64,000 nucleotides of DNA. Origin: Sphagnum compactum. Taxonomy: Eukaryota > Bryophyta > Sphagnopsida > Sphagnales. The notes under the pieces are model-generated. The model did not search any database. It worked only from the letters and a program-made list of their open reading frames with translations, and had not been told where the DNA came from. This document shows, piece after piece, positions 23,992 to 36,183 of this stretch; the first letter of the stretch is position 1; each line of letters begins with the position of its first letter. The stretch is from NCBI GenBank assembly GCA_965153455.1, contig OZ234497.1:13998302-14062301 (forward strand), given 5' to 3'. The position numbers were made by a program, and so were the translations under genes.

Positions 23992-25203
23992 ATGATGCAT
24001 GCCATAGAGCGAAGTAGCTTATGCAATGAGGAGGAGGAACAACAGCAGCAGCAGCAACAGCAACAACAACCCGAGAAGAAGGTAAGCCAGCTATTTGCGC
24101 AACGTGCAGCTCTCAGACTCCAGGATCAGCGCCGTACTTTGAAACCAGCAGATCTTCAAGTGATGCAGGCTTGCCCTCGTTGTCAATCCCTCAACACCAA
24201 GTTTTGCTACTACAACAATTATAGTCTCACACAGCCGCGCCATTACTGCAAGAATTGCCGCCGTTACTGGACTGCAGGCGGCACCTTGCGCAATGTTCCT
24301 GTTGGTGGCAGGTGTCGCAAAAAGAAGGAGCATGCAGGCAAGCAGCTGCACGAAGCTGGACAACCTAGTGGAGCAGAAAATTCAGAAACTCACGAGCTCT
24401 CTGCATCTGCTGCAGCAACAACAACAACAGCAGCTGAGCAGCAACAGCAGCATGCATTGTTGGTGGGCTTCTCCGCCTCCTCCTCCTCCTCCTCTACTAC
24501 CAGGTTCTCACGGTCTAGCCTCCAAGGGCTTGAAACAAGTATTATTGGCCAAGGGCCAACCAGTAATATTTCGGCCCGGCTCGGCCAATACTCCTCCAAA
24601 CACTTTGAAAGTGATAACATCACGAGTCTTGGGTTGTTCAATTCAGTGATGAGGAGCCGACCAGAAGAAGCAGCAGCAGCAGGATTGAGCTCACACCCGG
24701 CCAGAGCAGCCACCTCTCAACAGGTAGTACTAGTACATGATGCAGGTGGAGACAACTTGGGTGGGTTTTTTGACAACCCTGTTGTATACATTAGTAGGGA
24801 AGGTGGTGGTGCATTGGGTCTAACTGAAGAAGGGCATCATGACACTTACAATCACACTGAAGGTCATGGGGAGGAGGTTGAAGAGGCAGCTGCATCTTAT
24901 GGTAGAGGGGAGATTATTTGGAGGAATTTGCAGCAGCCCAAGCAAGAAGTCTTGTGGGGTCAGGAGGAAAGTATACAGGGTGGTGGATCATTGGATTTAA
25001 ACAGGCAGCAAGAAGCCAAAGCCAAGTTTTTAACTCCATCTTTGTCACCTGCACATCACGGGTTGGGTCCTCATGAGGAGGCTGCACAACCTGTAGCCTG
25101 GCAGCAGCCCACTGGTGTGTCTCAGGGACTCGGTATGCCACATTATGAGACAATAGCACCCAATAGCAATTTTTGGAGCAAATACTGGATGGCCACCCCT
25201 TGA
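23992..25203 (+). CDS. Dof zinc-finger transcription factor 1 (C-terminal tail out of frame)
   Basis: Dof proteins are plant-specific transcription factors that bind AAAG sites through one C2C2 finger. The predicted protein has 403 residues. The finger spans about 61-110, with the four zinc cysteines at 61, 64, 86 and 89 (CPRC, then CKNC), followed by [18 protein letters not shown] polyglutamine run lies at 17-26, and an [12 protein letters not shown] motif at about 29-40 is shared with the other Dof in this window, as are LGLFNSV, PKQE.LW, SLDLNR and KFLTPSL further on. Oddity: the frame ends SKYWMATP-stop at 25201. Reading the next frame from about 25181 gives [11 protein letters not shown] and ends RLL with a stop at 25247-25249, the same tail that ends the paralogue in frame. 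One extra A in the AAA at 25180-25182 would explain it. AATAAA words at 25322-25331 may serve polyadenylation. No intron is needed. Confidence 0.95.
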   Translation: MMHAIERSSLCNEEEEQQQQQQQQQQPEKKVSQLFAQRAALRLQDQRRTLKPADLQVMQACPRCQSLNTKFCYYNNYSLTQPRHYCKNCRRYWTAGGTLRNVPVGGRCRKKKEHAGKQLHEAGQPSGAENSETHELSASAAATTTTAAEQQQQHALLVGFSASSSSSSTTRFSRSSLQGLETSIIGQGPTSNISARLGQYSSKHFESDNITSLGLFNSVMRSRPEEAAAAGLSSHPARAATSQQVVLVHDAGGDNLGGFFDNPVVYISREGGGALGLTEEGHHDTYNHTEGHGEEVEEAAASYGRGEIIWRNLQQPKQEVLWGQEESIQGGGSLDLNRQQEAKAKFLTPSLSPAHHGLGPHEEAAQPVAWQQPTGVSQGLGMPHYETIAPNSNFWSKYWMATP

Positions 25204-25249
25204 TTTGCATGCATTACATGGATCCGGGGGCCTTCAGCGGCTTCTGTAA

Positions 25250-27900
25250 AGCAAATTTAGGATTTTCATTCTATTTTCAATCATTTTGATCAATGCTACT
25301 TGCATGCTTTTATATGCATGAAATAAATAAAAATGAAAAATTATGAATATTTTAATGTTCACTTTATCATGCTCCACCCCTTGACCTTTTCAGGTGAGAA
25401 GCAAACTTGGATCAAACTGCACTCATAGGAGCCAATGGCATTTCTAAATCCAAGGACTAAATCCTTTTTGACTGTGATCCTGCCCACTTGCCTACTCAAC
25501 TGAAGTTCACTGGCAATTGCCATGTGGCTGCCAACTCTAATACATCATGGTCCAGTTACTACTGACCAGACCCATGATTTAGTTAATTGTATAAGATTGC
25601 CTAAAAAATAGTCTAGTGTTTTCTGTGATGAAGAAGAACACAGTAAACATTGAATCATGCTGAGCTTAATAAAAAACAATAAAAATATCTTGTTGATTGG
25701 CTTCATCGGCAACTCTTCTTGTCTTCCATACAAGTCTGATGTTCATGTAAAGACTAGGTTGTACAATTCTTGTCTTTGAATTTAATGAAGTAAAACGCTG
25801 GACAAGAAATTGAATTGATTGGAATCGTCATTGTCATTGCATGATGTCAGTGAGTTTGTTGTGTGCACATTGTGATGGGTGGTGGGTGGTGCTTGTGGAG
25901 GAAAGCCCAGTCATGTGTTGTTTGTCAGTCTCAAAATGTGTTGTTCTTATACGGAGCACGAGACCTTTAATTTGTTCCGGTAAAGTGTTGAAATATGGGT
26001 TGTTTTGATGCATTGTAAGCTGGTTTTGAACGACTGTTGCTCTGGTGTCGACCTTTGAACATACCAGCTGCCTGGTCTGGTCTCGGTAGTCGATTACTTT
26101 TTTTTTGTTTTTTCCATACCAAGCTGGTACTCACTCATATGGGTACTTTTAAGGACTTTCATACCAGTCTGGTCCTGGTATTGGGTCCAAGACTGATGAT
26201 TTTTAGCTAGCATGAACCGAGTAAAATGCCTGGTATTGAGACAAGTACAAAACTGGCACAAGGCTCTGTTATTACCCCCAGGTCCTTTATACCGGCCTGG
26301 TGTTGCCTGAGCTCATATCAGACCGGTAGGGTTCTTGCTACCAGTGTTGATACCAGAAACTGGCCTATCTATCAGACCAACACTGTTTTGAACTACACCT
26401 AATCAGTCATATAATTATCAGCTGGCACTTGAGATCAGTTAGTTGGGTGTAGTTTTAACATTGTGGAAGCAGCAGGAGGTGCTTCAACTCCTGTGAAATC
26501 CTTCCAGTCCAGACCTGTAGCCTGTAATGTTAGCCTATTCTGGTGGTATGGAAGCCGCCCCGGGGCATTTGTGACAAACAGGCAAGATTTGGTTTGAATG
26601 TGCCTCCAACACAAGGGGGTGTATATGTAAAAGGTCTACAGGTAGGTTGTAAAGTAGCATGCATAAGTAGAAATAGCCGAATCAGCTGTTTAAAGACTGC
26701 CTGAAAACCTGTCCCAATGTGCAGGTAGAGAGATAATTAGAGACCTTCTATGCAGCCAACAACTGGGTGAGATAATACTACAATTCTGTTTTGTTCAAGG
26801 TGTGCTTTTCACACTTTTATAGTGGTGTTTTCTTGTCATGAGGATTTTTTTTGTTGTGTCATTCATCATGTACTATGAAAGGGTCAAGCCCCTGCCCATT
26901 ATGTTGGGTAAGGTGCTAGGCTAGCCTGCCTGAGTGAGCCAGGGAACCACCCAACAGAATGGGCAAGGGTGAGACCATTCCATGACATTAGGGTCTGGGG
27001 TGGGAGATTCCGTGATTTAAAACGAGAGTCATGTTCAACAGACACATTTTGGTCACTATCACCCAGTGAGTGCATGACCATCTTCAGATGATTATGTCCT
27101 AGAGTGTGATCACGAAAAAATGACATAATCTGTCACACCAAACCGGACGGTGATGTAATTTGGTTATTCCCCCACTTTCAAGTTTGTTTTTATGTTGGTT
27201 TTCATGATAACTCTATGAGTCATGACACTACTTTAAGTCTCCTCTCTCAAGTAGTAGCAATAATAAGTAGCCTCCTTCTCCTGAGCAGATGCTCTCTTTT
27301 AGGCCAACAAATTATGTTGTGCCATTTTATCTTCTGTATGGATGCTATTGTACACCCATGTAAATCTTTAATTGGACTATGAAGTTTCATTTGGTCCCAC
27401 ATTTTGAGAAATGCTCACCAGCAGTGTTTGCGTTTTCTTAGGAAATAACTGTTATTTTTGGCCTTGCCTACCAAGGCAAGAATATTGTGTTTAGATTCAT
27501 TATAGAGTACAGTAGCTTAAGGGATTTTGGCCCCCCTAGGTAATAATAATAGGTCTATATTTATATGAGGATTTTTGAAAGATGATCATATTTTGGCTTG
27601 TGTTGAAACTTGAGGATTAGTTATAGAGTTATACTATCTTGTAGGATTTTGGTTTCTAATAGAGGATTTTTTGAAGATTATTATTTTGCATGGTGAAATA
27701 TTTGAGTTTCCATAATTTTCTTCTTTTGCCTTAAGATACTTTTTAATGTAAATGGCAAGGCCACAGTGTGAAACACCCCTTGTTTTTCCTAGTGTAAATT
27801 GGACTAATTTATCTGATTTTTAAATTTAAAAAGACCCAAATTTTTTAATATCACCAAAAAAAAATGAACAAAGAAAACACTGGTCTCTTCCCTCTTGGCA
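25250..27900. other. Intergenic; 3' region of Dof 1, then eroded repeats
   Basis: The first 80 bases probably form the Dof 1 3' UTR. About 26060-26400 holds many ACCAGnCTGGT-like and ACCGGT-like palindromic words. About 26880-27170 is GC-richer and ends with a tract typical of decayed LTR DNA (GGACGGTGATGTAATTTGG), but I could not define an element. No gene recognised. Confidence 0.4.
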
Positions 27901-27932
27901 GAGCCAATATATATATATATATATATTGGCTC
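27901..27932. repeat. Perfect 32-bp palindrome with an (AT)n core
   Basis: The sequence reads GAGCCA, then alternating AT, then TGGCTC, and equals its own reverse complement over all 32 bases. It could extrude as a cruciform. It may be an SSR insertion at an inverted word, or the centre of a foldback element. Confidence 0.9.
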
Positions 27933-28161
27933 CAGCCCTGTATATGAATTCACAGGGGTTTAAATTACTTGCTCATATGGTGACTGCACACTTAACTCAT
28001 GCACACGCAAGTCCGGTCACAGTTATAGTGCCAATGGAGTGTGGGTCAACCCAAATGATTGAGCTTCACAAAAGGGTGGGACCACAAAGCGTGTCCCACA
28101 TCCTTATGCATGCTCCACTAAGGACAGAACTAGAAGTCATCTTGTTGGGTGTGTGTACATA

Positions 28162-28172
<11 letters not shown>

Positions 28173-28203
<31 letters not shown>
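28173..28203. repeat. (GA)n microsatellite
   Basis: An uninterrupted GA run of about 15 units, directly preceded by a short (GT)n run. Confidence 0.95.
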
Positions 28204-28206
<3 letters not shown>

Positions 28207-28274
28207 CTAGTTGCCTTAATTATGGGCTGCTAGTTGGAACAAACTTGAGTGTATTTGGTGGGCAGTAAATACCG

Positions 28275-28552
28275 TAGCCTAGGGTCAGTTTCCTTCCACA
28301 TTGACAAAATGAATAATTATTTGTTTTTAAAAAAATGAATAATTATTTGTTTTCAAAAAATGAATTCGTTTTCAAGATTTTAATTTTATGTATATTTTTC
28401 ATCATCTACTATAATATCTTAATATGAGTAGTGGAATTATTCAGAGTGGAGCCTATGATAATTATGATGATTTTCAGCATGTTGATATTTTCACAAAATT
28501 TCATTTTACTATTTTGAGGATTATTTAACGACGGAACTGACCTTAGGGTAAG
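28275..28552 (+). mobile_element. MITE family B, copy 1
   Basis: An element of about 275 bp with terminal inverted repeats: CCTAGGGTCAGTTTCC at the left, and a right end whose complement reads CCCTAAGGTCAGTTCC. It shares with copies 2 and 3 the blocks AATAATTATT, AAAAAATGAATTCGTTTT, CATCATCTACTATAATAT and AATTATGATGATTTTCA. It has no coding capacity, as expected for a non-autonomous DNA transposon. This copy carries an extra internal duplication of the AAATGAATAATTATTTGTTTT word near 28307-28350. A TA just outside each end is a possible target duplication. Confidence 0.85.
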
Positions 28553-28699
28553 ATAGGGTTCAATGAATTCAGTCTTCAGTCTTTGGATAGTCTGCTTTGG
28601 TGTTCTGTGTGTTTTCCTTGAAAATGTTTTCTTTGGAGGAAGGAGCAACAAACATGACCAGAGTGAACCAGCACCCACCAGTGCACCATGAAAGATGGA

Positions 28700-29035
28700 T
28701 GATAAGTGGTTTGCAAACAGTTTTCTGGTGGGTTTCACTTCCCTAGCTAACCATGATGGTTACCATGATGGTTAACTGAGTTAGTTATTTAAAAAATTGC
28801 CTACCTACTAAAAGCTAGGTAATAAAGACAGCCCTCACCTGTGTACAAACCATCTGCTTGCTTGCGGAATAGTCACTTATTTTCCTTCCTATCTACCTCT
28901 TCTCACAGAAGGGTTTACCATGGGTGAAACTAGATATTAACTCTGTTGAGGTTCATCCACAACTGAGTCAGAACAGGTATCCAGTGGATGATGCACTGGT
29001 GGATGTGGTTCACTCTGGCACAACAAGACTTTCAT
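28700..29035 (+). repeat. Repeat module C, copy 1
   Basis: About 28800-29030 matches 32755-32990 in direct orientation. Shared words include TTGAGGTTCATCCACAACTGA, CAGTGGATG.TGCA.TGGT, and the preceding CTACC / CTTATTTTCC region. It is non-coding. A second module (D) that lies directly before copy 2 of C lies after copy 1 here, at about 29490-29635. Confidence 0.7.
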
Positions 29036-29489
29036 TGAGGAGGAGGATGGGGGGCTTGAGGGTTGTTCAAAAATAGTGTACTGGGGTGAGGCCATGTAGT
29101 TTGTTCCTTTCTGTTCCTTAAGGTGTTCTTGTTACAGTCAAAACGTGTTGTACTTTCTTCACTGTGAGTAGGGGGACCACAACTACAGGTTTTGAATTGT
29201 TTTTGGTAGTTGTTCATTTCACACCAACTAGTGTGGCCTGTGCCATTGGCCCAAGTGTGAACTCATCCTCAACTGATTTTTCCTTAAAAATCAATATCTC
29301 CCACATTCTGAATCCAAATCTTACCAAATACATTCAATTAAATCCTGCTCATCAAGATCTTCCCCAGAACACCAAAGGCACATTCCAATTCTTCCGAAAT
29401 TTTCAGCTACGATTTTAATTTAATAATCAGTGAAGGAATCATTCAATATTGAAAAGAACTTATGCACAACAAGTCCAAACGTCATGGAA

Positions 29490-29635
29490 CCAAGCCCATG
29501 CACCCCTCCTCATCCAGAGCTTTCCAAAGACACCAAGAACATGATATGAAGCATCCCGGTTCGGTGGATCTCATAATTACAAAACCAAACCAAACAAAAC
29601 AAACTACCTTCCTTCATAGATAGATAAACCCAAGC
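29490..29635 (+). repeat. Repeat module D, copy 1
   Basis: Matches 32620-32755 in direct orientation. Shared words are AGAGCTTTCCAAAGA.AC, ACATGAA.CA.C, GGTTTGGGAGATCTCA-like, AACAAAC.A and CTTGCTTCATA.A.AGAT. It lies downstream of module C here but upstream of it in the other locus. Confidence 0.65.
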
Positions 29636-32619
29636 CCCTCTCCTTCACACCCTCACCCCACCAGGTATTAAATAAAACCATTTCACACCAAAAAAAAACC
29701 AAGCCCTTCTCATTCACACCCTCCACCCCACCAGGTCTAAATGTAAAACCGCCTTCTGAACAAGACTTTGACTCTAGGTGGGTCTGAACTTCATTCACCT
29801 AAACAAACAAGAACAACCCATCCCCCTTTGACTCTAGCTCCACTATCATATTTGCCTTCACAAAAATGTGGCTGAATTTGCACTGGCCTTGCACAAACAA
29901 ATTCAACATTCTAGTAAATACCAATGTTGTGCAGCTATATCTTCTACCCGGATTATACCCGCCATACACAGATAGGGTGTATGATATACCCTACCCTATT
30001 TTCCAAACGTCAATATATTGCATGCGGTGCATGCCTGTACCTAGGGCATGTAAATCTGAAAGTTGCTGGCTGATTTCGAGGTTGTGGTTCTTTTCACACT
30101 TCTATTTCAATTTTCCACAAGTTGATGGTTGATTTTGAGGAGGGTAAGGTGCAAACATAGTATAAGGAGCCATTCAAGCTAGGGATTGAGTTTTCAAAAG
30201 AAAAATATCTTTAAAATCACGATTTACCAAAAAAATAATCATATTATTTAATTCCTATGACTCAAAAAAATGATGCATTATATTATTATGTAAGGGTGTA
30301 CATAACAAAATTTTCACAAAAATATCATTTTCAAATCATTTATTTATTTTTAAAAACTTTTTAAAGCCAAAAAACCTTACTAATTACATTGAGTTAAAAG
30401 TGATATTGGGTACTCCATACTTATTAGATTCATTTCAAATTAATCCAAATGTTTTCACAATATATTAAGAATATTTTTTCAAAGGTTCATCCAAATTTTT
30501 TAACAACTTAAATTACCACTTACCGCAATGAAATTAACCAACGATTATGCTAGAGTGGTTCCGTATACCCTATTTGAACTTGAGTCTTTTTATTCTTGTT
30601 GTCATGCTTGCTGCTTATGATCCTAATTTAGGTTCAGGGTTCAAACATCATGTTTGTTGTAGGAGTGTTTTTAGTCACATCAATTATTATAGAGTTAGAG
30701 GCTCAAGACTTAAAATCTTAGTCTACAATTCAAGCCCAACTTAAAAGAGGGCCATGTATTGTTGGGTTGTGTGTTAATGTTCATATTATTTCATCATCAA
30801 TTGGTAGATTCATCATGACAATGGATGCTTGTTGTGCTAGGAGAGAAACTTTTTGCATTGTGACAACAATCAAGTTTTTGGATTCCATGAGGTTGACAAT
30901 CCACTATTTGGCCCTTCTAAAAACTGAACAATGATGAGCTTGTGATTCTCAAAAGTGAATAGGTCCTTTGTTGTATATTGTGTTATGCAAATGCTTTGGG
31001 TGGTTTGGTTTTGGGATCATAGATTAGGGGTAAGGAAACATTATTTTCTTGTAAGAAAAAAGATTACGTTGGTAATCTTGGTCGAGAAAGATTTGTAGAA
31101 ATCCATGTATTGCCTAAATAAGTACATATTAGGCATGCCTCTGCTGGATGCAGGCAGTCAAAGGGCAGTTTCCTGCTTATGGTAAGCAGCACTATCTGGA
31201 AGACAAAAAACATGGTAATTCTTGGGAGGTTGTTACATTGAAACCCACCTCAGTTTCCTACTGACCAAGGTGCTAGATTCACATTTCTGATTGGACTTTA
31301 GTGCACCAGTTGGGGGTCCTAGCTTGGCAACAAACCAAAATTAAAGCCCACAAGAGAAGAGAACAAAACAGTATACCTTGTTGCCCATCTTGGTAGTCAT
31401 TATTGCTACAATTGTACAAGGAGAAAAGGGAGAAAGGGGGTTGGTTTATTCAAGTGTGGCAAAACGGCTTATTCTCAAGTATCATCATGTATGCTGTCTT
31501 AATGAAGGCAATTCGTAGAATATTCATCACTATGAAATGTGGGACATGAGGTGGGTCAACAACACTCGTGCAATTGAGCAATTTTTTGGCTTTTGGCTTT
31601 TGCCTCAAAGTTCACAAAAAAGAATCCAACCTTTTCACACTCCTCTTTTGCTACAGCAAACATGAATTTCCAAGGGATCAGATCACTTTTATCTCCTCTC
31701 AAGGGCCAACTAGGCATGAGTGTGGCAGCTCATTTGTAACACAACAACATAGTGATTGACTGACACCCATTTCCATCAAATCTCTCCCTTTGGAAGTTGT
31801 ACAGCGAAAATACAATACTAGACATCACAACATTTGTTCTCCATAACACACAAATGCCCTCACTTTCCCATCTTCCCCGAAGCTCCAATGACCTCACTGG
31901 TACTCTCATCCAAAGTAAACAACCTAACAATTGTCCGCAAAACTCACAAGACCTTGCCACAAGATGAAGACTGCCACTATGCCGACTCATGAGATCTCTA
32001 AACTCTATCATCACTTCCTTTGGACATGTCCTGGACTCCTAACACTAAACTTTTTGCACCCCTCCTTAAGTTCTTGGCACAGCAGGAAAAGTATACTCCA
32101 AGAAAGGTACAGAAATGAAACATAGGGGCATTCTTCCCCAACTGTTTAGCAAACCACTCAAAACACAACTAGACTAGAACAATGCAATCTTCACCAATTT
32201 GAATAGAAGAACTTAGCTTTCTCCGTGACTATGGCTATGGCCCTCCTCTTCCTCCTTCTGTTTATATATTCCCTTTGACCCCATCCTTTTGCTCTCCCCA
32301 AAACCACAGAACCAACTAGCACCCAGAGACATGATTCACATCCCCATAAAGACCATCCCCTATGCAGCAAGGAACCTGCTCCATCACCGAAACCAACGCA
32401 CTTCCACGGCTCCATTGAAAAACAAACAACAAACACACTAACTTGCAAACAAACAAACAACACCCAAAAATAGAAAAGAACGCAAGACACCAAACTTTCA
32501 ACGGTCACATTTCTTGATGATGAAAAACCACTTCGTATTTTGTCATCATCTACCACCCATCCAGAATTAGGGTTTCAAATTCCCATCCATGCTCATCCAC
32601 AAAAACTTTTTGAGATTGT
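29636..32619. other. Gene-free stretch
   Basis: No gene recognised. Open frames near 29.9, 30.5 and 31.6 kb are short and lack family motifs. 30200-30540 is very AT-rich. Confidence 0.4.
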
Positions 32620-32990
32620 TTCAAGTCACAACACCTCTACTCATCGAGAGCTTTCCAAAGATACTTAGGAGCACAACATGAAACACCATGGTTTGGGAGA
32701 TCTCAGCCTAACAAAGCAAGACAAAATAAACTATCTTGCTTCATAAACAGATGTAGTTAAAACAGCCTTTATCTAGGTATAAACTATAAACCACCTACTT
32801 GTTATCTCGTAATTACCTATTTTCTTATCTATTTACCTATATATGAAACCTATCTCCTACAGAATTGGTTAGTGAAACCAAACATTAATTCAGTTGAGGT
32901 TCATCCACAACTGAATAATAATGGGCATTCAGTGGATGGTGCATTGGTGAGTGCTGGTCCACTGTGGCCATGCAGACATAATAGCACATG
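32620..32990 (+). repeat. Repeat modules D and C, copy 2, contiguous
   Basis: Module D (32620-32755) runs straight into module C (32755-32990). In the other locus the order is C then D, with about 460 bp between. Contiguity here suggests D-C is the original unit. Confidence 0.65.
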
Positions 32991-33394
32991 TCTTGAGTCC
33001 AAGTTATGTAGGAATCACATTTTCATGTAATGTGTGGGAGAATCTACATCCTTCTTCAAGGTTTGTAAATTGGGATGAACTATGAACCATCAAGATTTTC
33101 AGCTCCAACCTCATCGATGTAAAGGACGCTGGCTATGTCTGGTAATTGGCTCAAGCATACTGGTTCCTGAAATTAGTCTTGGCACTCCCAGACTTTCACA
33201 TATCTCTAGTTTTGAATTCACTTGGAGGAAGCTAAACCTACTGAAACCAATGTCGGTGAGGCCCTCATCGAAGAGTTCATGTTTGTTGAAGTAACATAGT
33301 TAAGGTGGGAAAATTACATACATGATTCTCATTTTGCATTTCAGGTTTAGGGTTTAGAAACACATATAGGAAAATGCATTTCATACATGGGCAC

Positions 33395-33827
33395 CAGTGA
33401 TTTTCTTTGGTGGTAAATCTTCTCTATTTTGTGCCCAAAAAAAAAAAGAGAAAAACGTGGGTTTCAGTGTAAAATATGTTTTTTACAGGCAAAATACAAT
33501 TGCCACTTCTGTGAAGTTGCAAAGCTGAAAATTTTCAAAACACATCGATCGGCATCAATAATTTCTTTTCTTTTCAATTTTGTGATGTTGCTCAAGTGGT
33601 GATAGTCCACAAGTATATTTATCAAAAATATTGTGATATTAAAAATATGAAAGTATAAAATCTGAAGCACCCTATCATATTGTAGGCAATTGTGGCAATT
33701 TTTGAATTTTTTTTGGTTTGTTGACGATTTCTTTTTTCCAAAACAACAAGGAATGTATAGCAAAATATTCCTTTCTGAAAATATTTTTCTGAAAATGGTG
33801 AAAATTCGCCACAAAAAAAAATCACTG
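33395..33827 (+). mobile_element. MITE family E, copy 1, with about 28-bp terminal inverted repeats
   Basis: The left end reads CAGTGATTTTCTTTGGTGG and the right end, complemented, CAGTGATTTTTTTTTGTGG. The arms match over about 28 bases with few differences. The element is about 433 bp and AT-rich. Its inner part (GTGATGTTGCTCAAGTGG, GCACCCTATCATATTG, TAGGCAATTGTGGCAA, AAATATTCCTTT) recurs inverted at 43881-44115. It has no coding capacity. Confidence 0.85.
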
Positions 33828-33899
33828 CTGGTAATGGGGCATTATAAGTCTGGAAAGAAAGAATTTTCTTTTTTAGACTCAGGTTTGTAATCTCCAAAT

Positions 33900-35137
33900 T
33901 TGGGTTAGATTGAGAATCCCAGCCCGCAAAGAGTGGGCAAATTCACCCCCACTTTTGTTTTGCTCTTGGAATGCTCAACAAACAAGAGCAAACAAAGTGA
34001 CATCACCAGCCAGTGTTTGAGAGGCAATTAGGAAAGAGCTGCTGACATACATACTTTACTGCAACTTAACAAGAATGACACAGTGGAGTGGCTTTTGTCA
34101 GGCATCACATCCTGTGCAAATATGTTATCTCAAAATCATTTTTTAAACCAAACCGACAAGATTTTAGTGGGATACATGCAAAACATGCTGTTACATCATG
34201 TGGGATGCTCTTAGCTGGGTGAGACTCAAGATTCTTGTGGGAAGTACCAAGTACTTCTTCAACTTTCTCTACGACAATCACCCACAGACCTTGGGGGAAG
34301 AGGGAGGGTGGGGAGTTTGAATAAAAGTACATCTGTAACTATATGTACAAAGGCTCAAAGCTTGTACTGAATTTCAGTACAAAATGAGTGAAATGTTCAG
34401 TGAATTGGGCCCATATTTCCTTGCAGTGAAGGTACTTACTTATGCTTAAGTTATCTGCATTGCACAAGCAGTAGGGAAAGAAACATATGTTCATCACGCA
34501 TAGGAGCTGCTGCTGCTGCTTATAGCAACAGCACAGAAGACATGCATAGATCAGAAATCTCTTTGTTGTTTTTCTGGTGTTTGAATTCAAACAAAATTCT
34601 TGGCATAAGAGAGAGACCTCATTTGCCTGGATAAAATAGTCATTCAACTACCACAAAAAAATATGCACTGGAGAATCAGACATAGGACAGAGAGAAAAGA
34701 CGTCAGCTAAAGCTATTGTGACGAATCTTGAGGCTCTCTTTCTCCTTCCCCGTGGAAGAAAGATGCAGAACCAACAACCTAGATAGTAGAGTATCCCATC
34801 CTTTTTTGGGGGTGGGTCTCTGTGTGACAGACGAGCACAGAGTAGATCAAAGACTGTGGCCCAAGTTCTTCCTCTCCTGTAAAAGTGGTGAAGTAGCGCT
34901 CGCACAGCAAATTGGTGTATGAGCAGGTAGGTATCTGCGCCTTAAACTCTGCTGTCTGTAATTCTCAGGTTGTGTTTTAGCATCTCTTGAATCTTCTGTT
35001 GCAGTCCGTTGTGCCCTAGCTTTGCCAACAACATTTTGTGAGCATATAGTAGTTATTGCAGAAGTACTTTTGAATTGCCTGCTTCTTCTTTTCCTTATCT
35101 GTTATCTGCCCTTGGCCTGATCCATCATTTCCTGAAA
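33900..35137. other. Gene-free stretch
   Basis: No family recognised. Minus-strand frames near 34.1-34.9 kb (75-102 residues) are open but have no known motif. Confidence 0.35.
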
Positions 35138-35300
35138 AAAGATGGATGATGCTCAGACACACCTTGGCCCCGTTATGCAGGATTGGGCTAGAGTATTTAT
35201 TGTCCATTACAAGCCCCAAACCTGCATATAGGGCCTCAAAGTGTGTGCTGGCAGCATCAAGATGTGTCTGAGCACCACCAGAAATACACATCTTGGACAG
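35138..35300 (+). repeat. Dispersed repeat family A, copy 3 (partial)
   Basis: Resembles 925-1100 in direct orientation: ATGGATGATGCTCAGACACA, ATTACAAGCCCCAAACC, CAAAGTGTGTGCTGGCAGCA and GTGTCTGAGCACC correspond in order. It lacks the C run. It is flanked by a GAAGAAG run at its right end. Confidence 0.65.
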
Positions 35301-36002
35301 GGAAAAGGGCAGTTAGAGAAAGAAGAAGAAGAAGCATGCAGTACTTTTGCACTGCCTGCCTGCAATAACAACTATGTGTATATATAATATGGGGAGGGGG
35401 GCTGGTAAGAAGAAGAAATGGGATTGAAACTTAGATCATCTAGACATCTTTCTATATAAATCTATTCAAGCTCAAAAATTGTACTTACCATTAAACTTCT
35501 AGGGCATCTTCACTCACACATGATATGTGAGCCCCCAGTAATGTCTATCAAGACGAGGGGGGTTTTTATTTTCCCCCTCCAAATTTGTGCTATAAAATAT
35601 ATCTGGAAAAAGTTTGCCAAAATTAGTCAAATTTACACTTTTTAAAAACAATACCAAATTTTTTTGTTGAAAGAACAAAAAAGTTGCCCAGACAAAAAAC
35701 AATGATATCTGTCAGGTTTGAAATAGTGTGCAAGTTATTTTTTTCTCCCTTTTCACCATTAACCATGAAATACGAGACAACGTGTAGTGAGGGACTATTT
35801 TACATGCCAAATCAATGACATGGGCCAACCAAAGATAATTGTTTTTCTAGTGAGTCCTTTTGGAGAGCTGTGGATCCTTCATTTATTTACAAGTTCAAAC
35901 TCAGTTTCACACTTTTTAACAGTTTGCACTTCATTTGAATAACTATGTACAAATCATTAAAATGCTAGTACTGGTGAAGATGCTTTTGCCTCATTTCCTT
36001 AG

Positions 36003-36183
36003 GAAGATGCTCTTGCTCTTCATCAAGCTCCCTCCCTCTTGTATTGCAATTAAGAACTGCATCTGGACTCCTGGAGAGAGAAGAAGATCAGAATTTGAAA
36101 TTGAAGGTCCCATCTCCTCCAGGCATCTAGACTTGGTCCAAGAGAGGGGATGGCCATTGTTGTACATTGATACCCATCTCCAG
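36003..36183 (+). other. Orphan exon-like segment
   Basis: A 181-bp stretch is preceded by a good acceptor (TCATTTCCTTAG) and followed by a GTAAAT donor. One plus frame is open throughout (CIAIKNCIWTPGERRRSEFE, then ISSRHLDLVQERGWPLLYID), with less AT than the surroundings. I do not recognise the family, and no neighbouring exons were found. It may be a fragment of a gene or a captured exon. The opposite strand is also open, which weakens the case. Confidence 0.25.

Noticed and set aside
26880-27170. Intact LTR retrotransposon end
   Set aside because: The composition is suggestive, but no paired LTR, primer-binding site or coding domain could be found.
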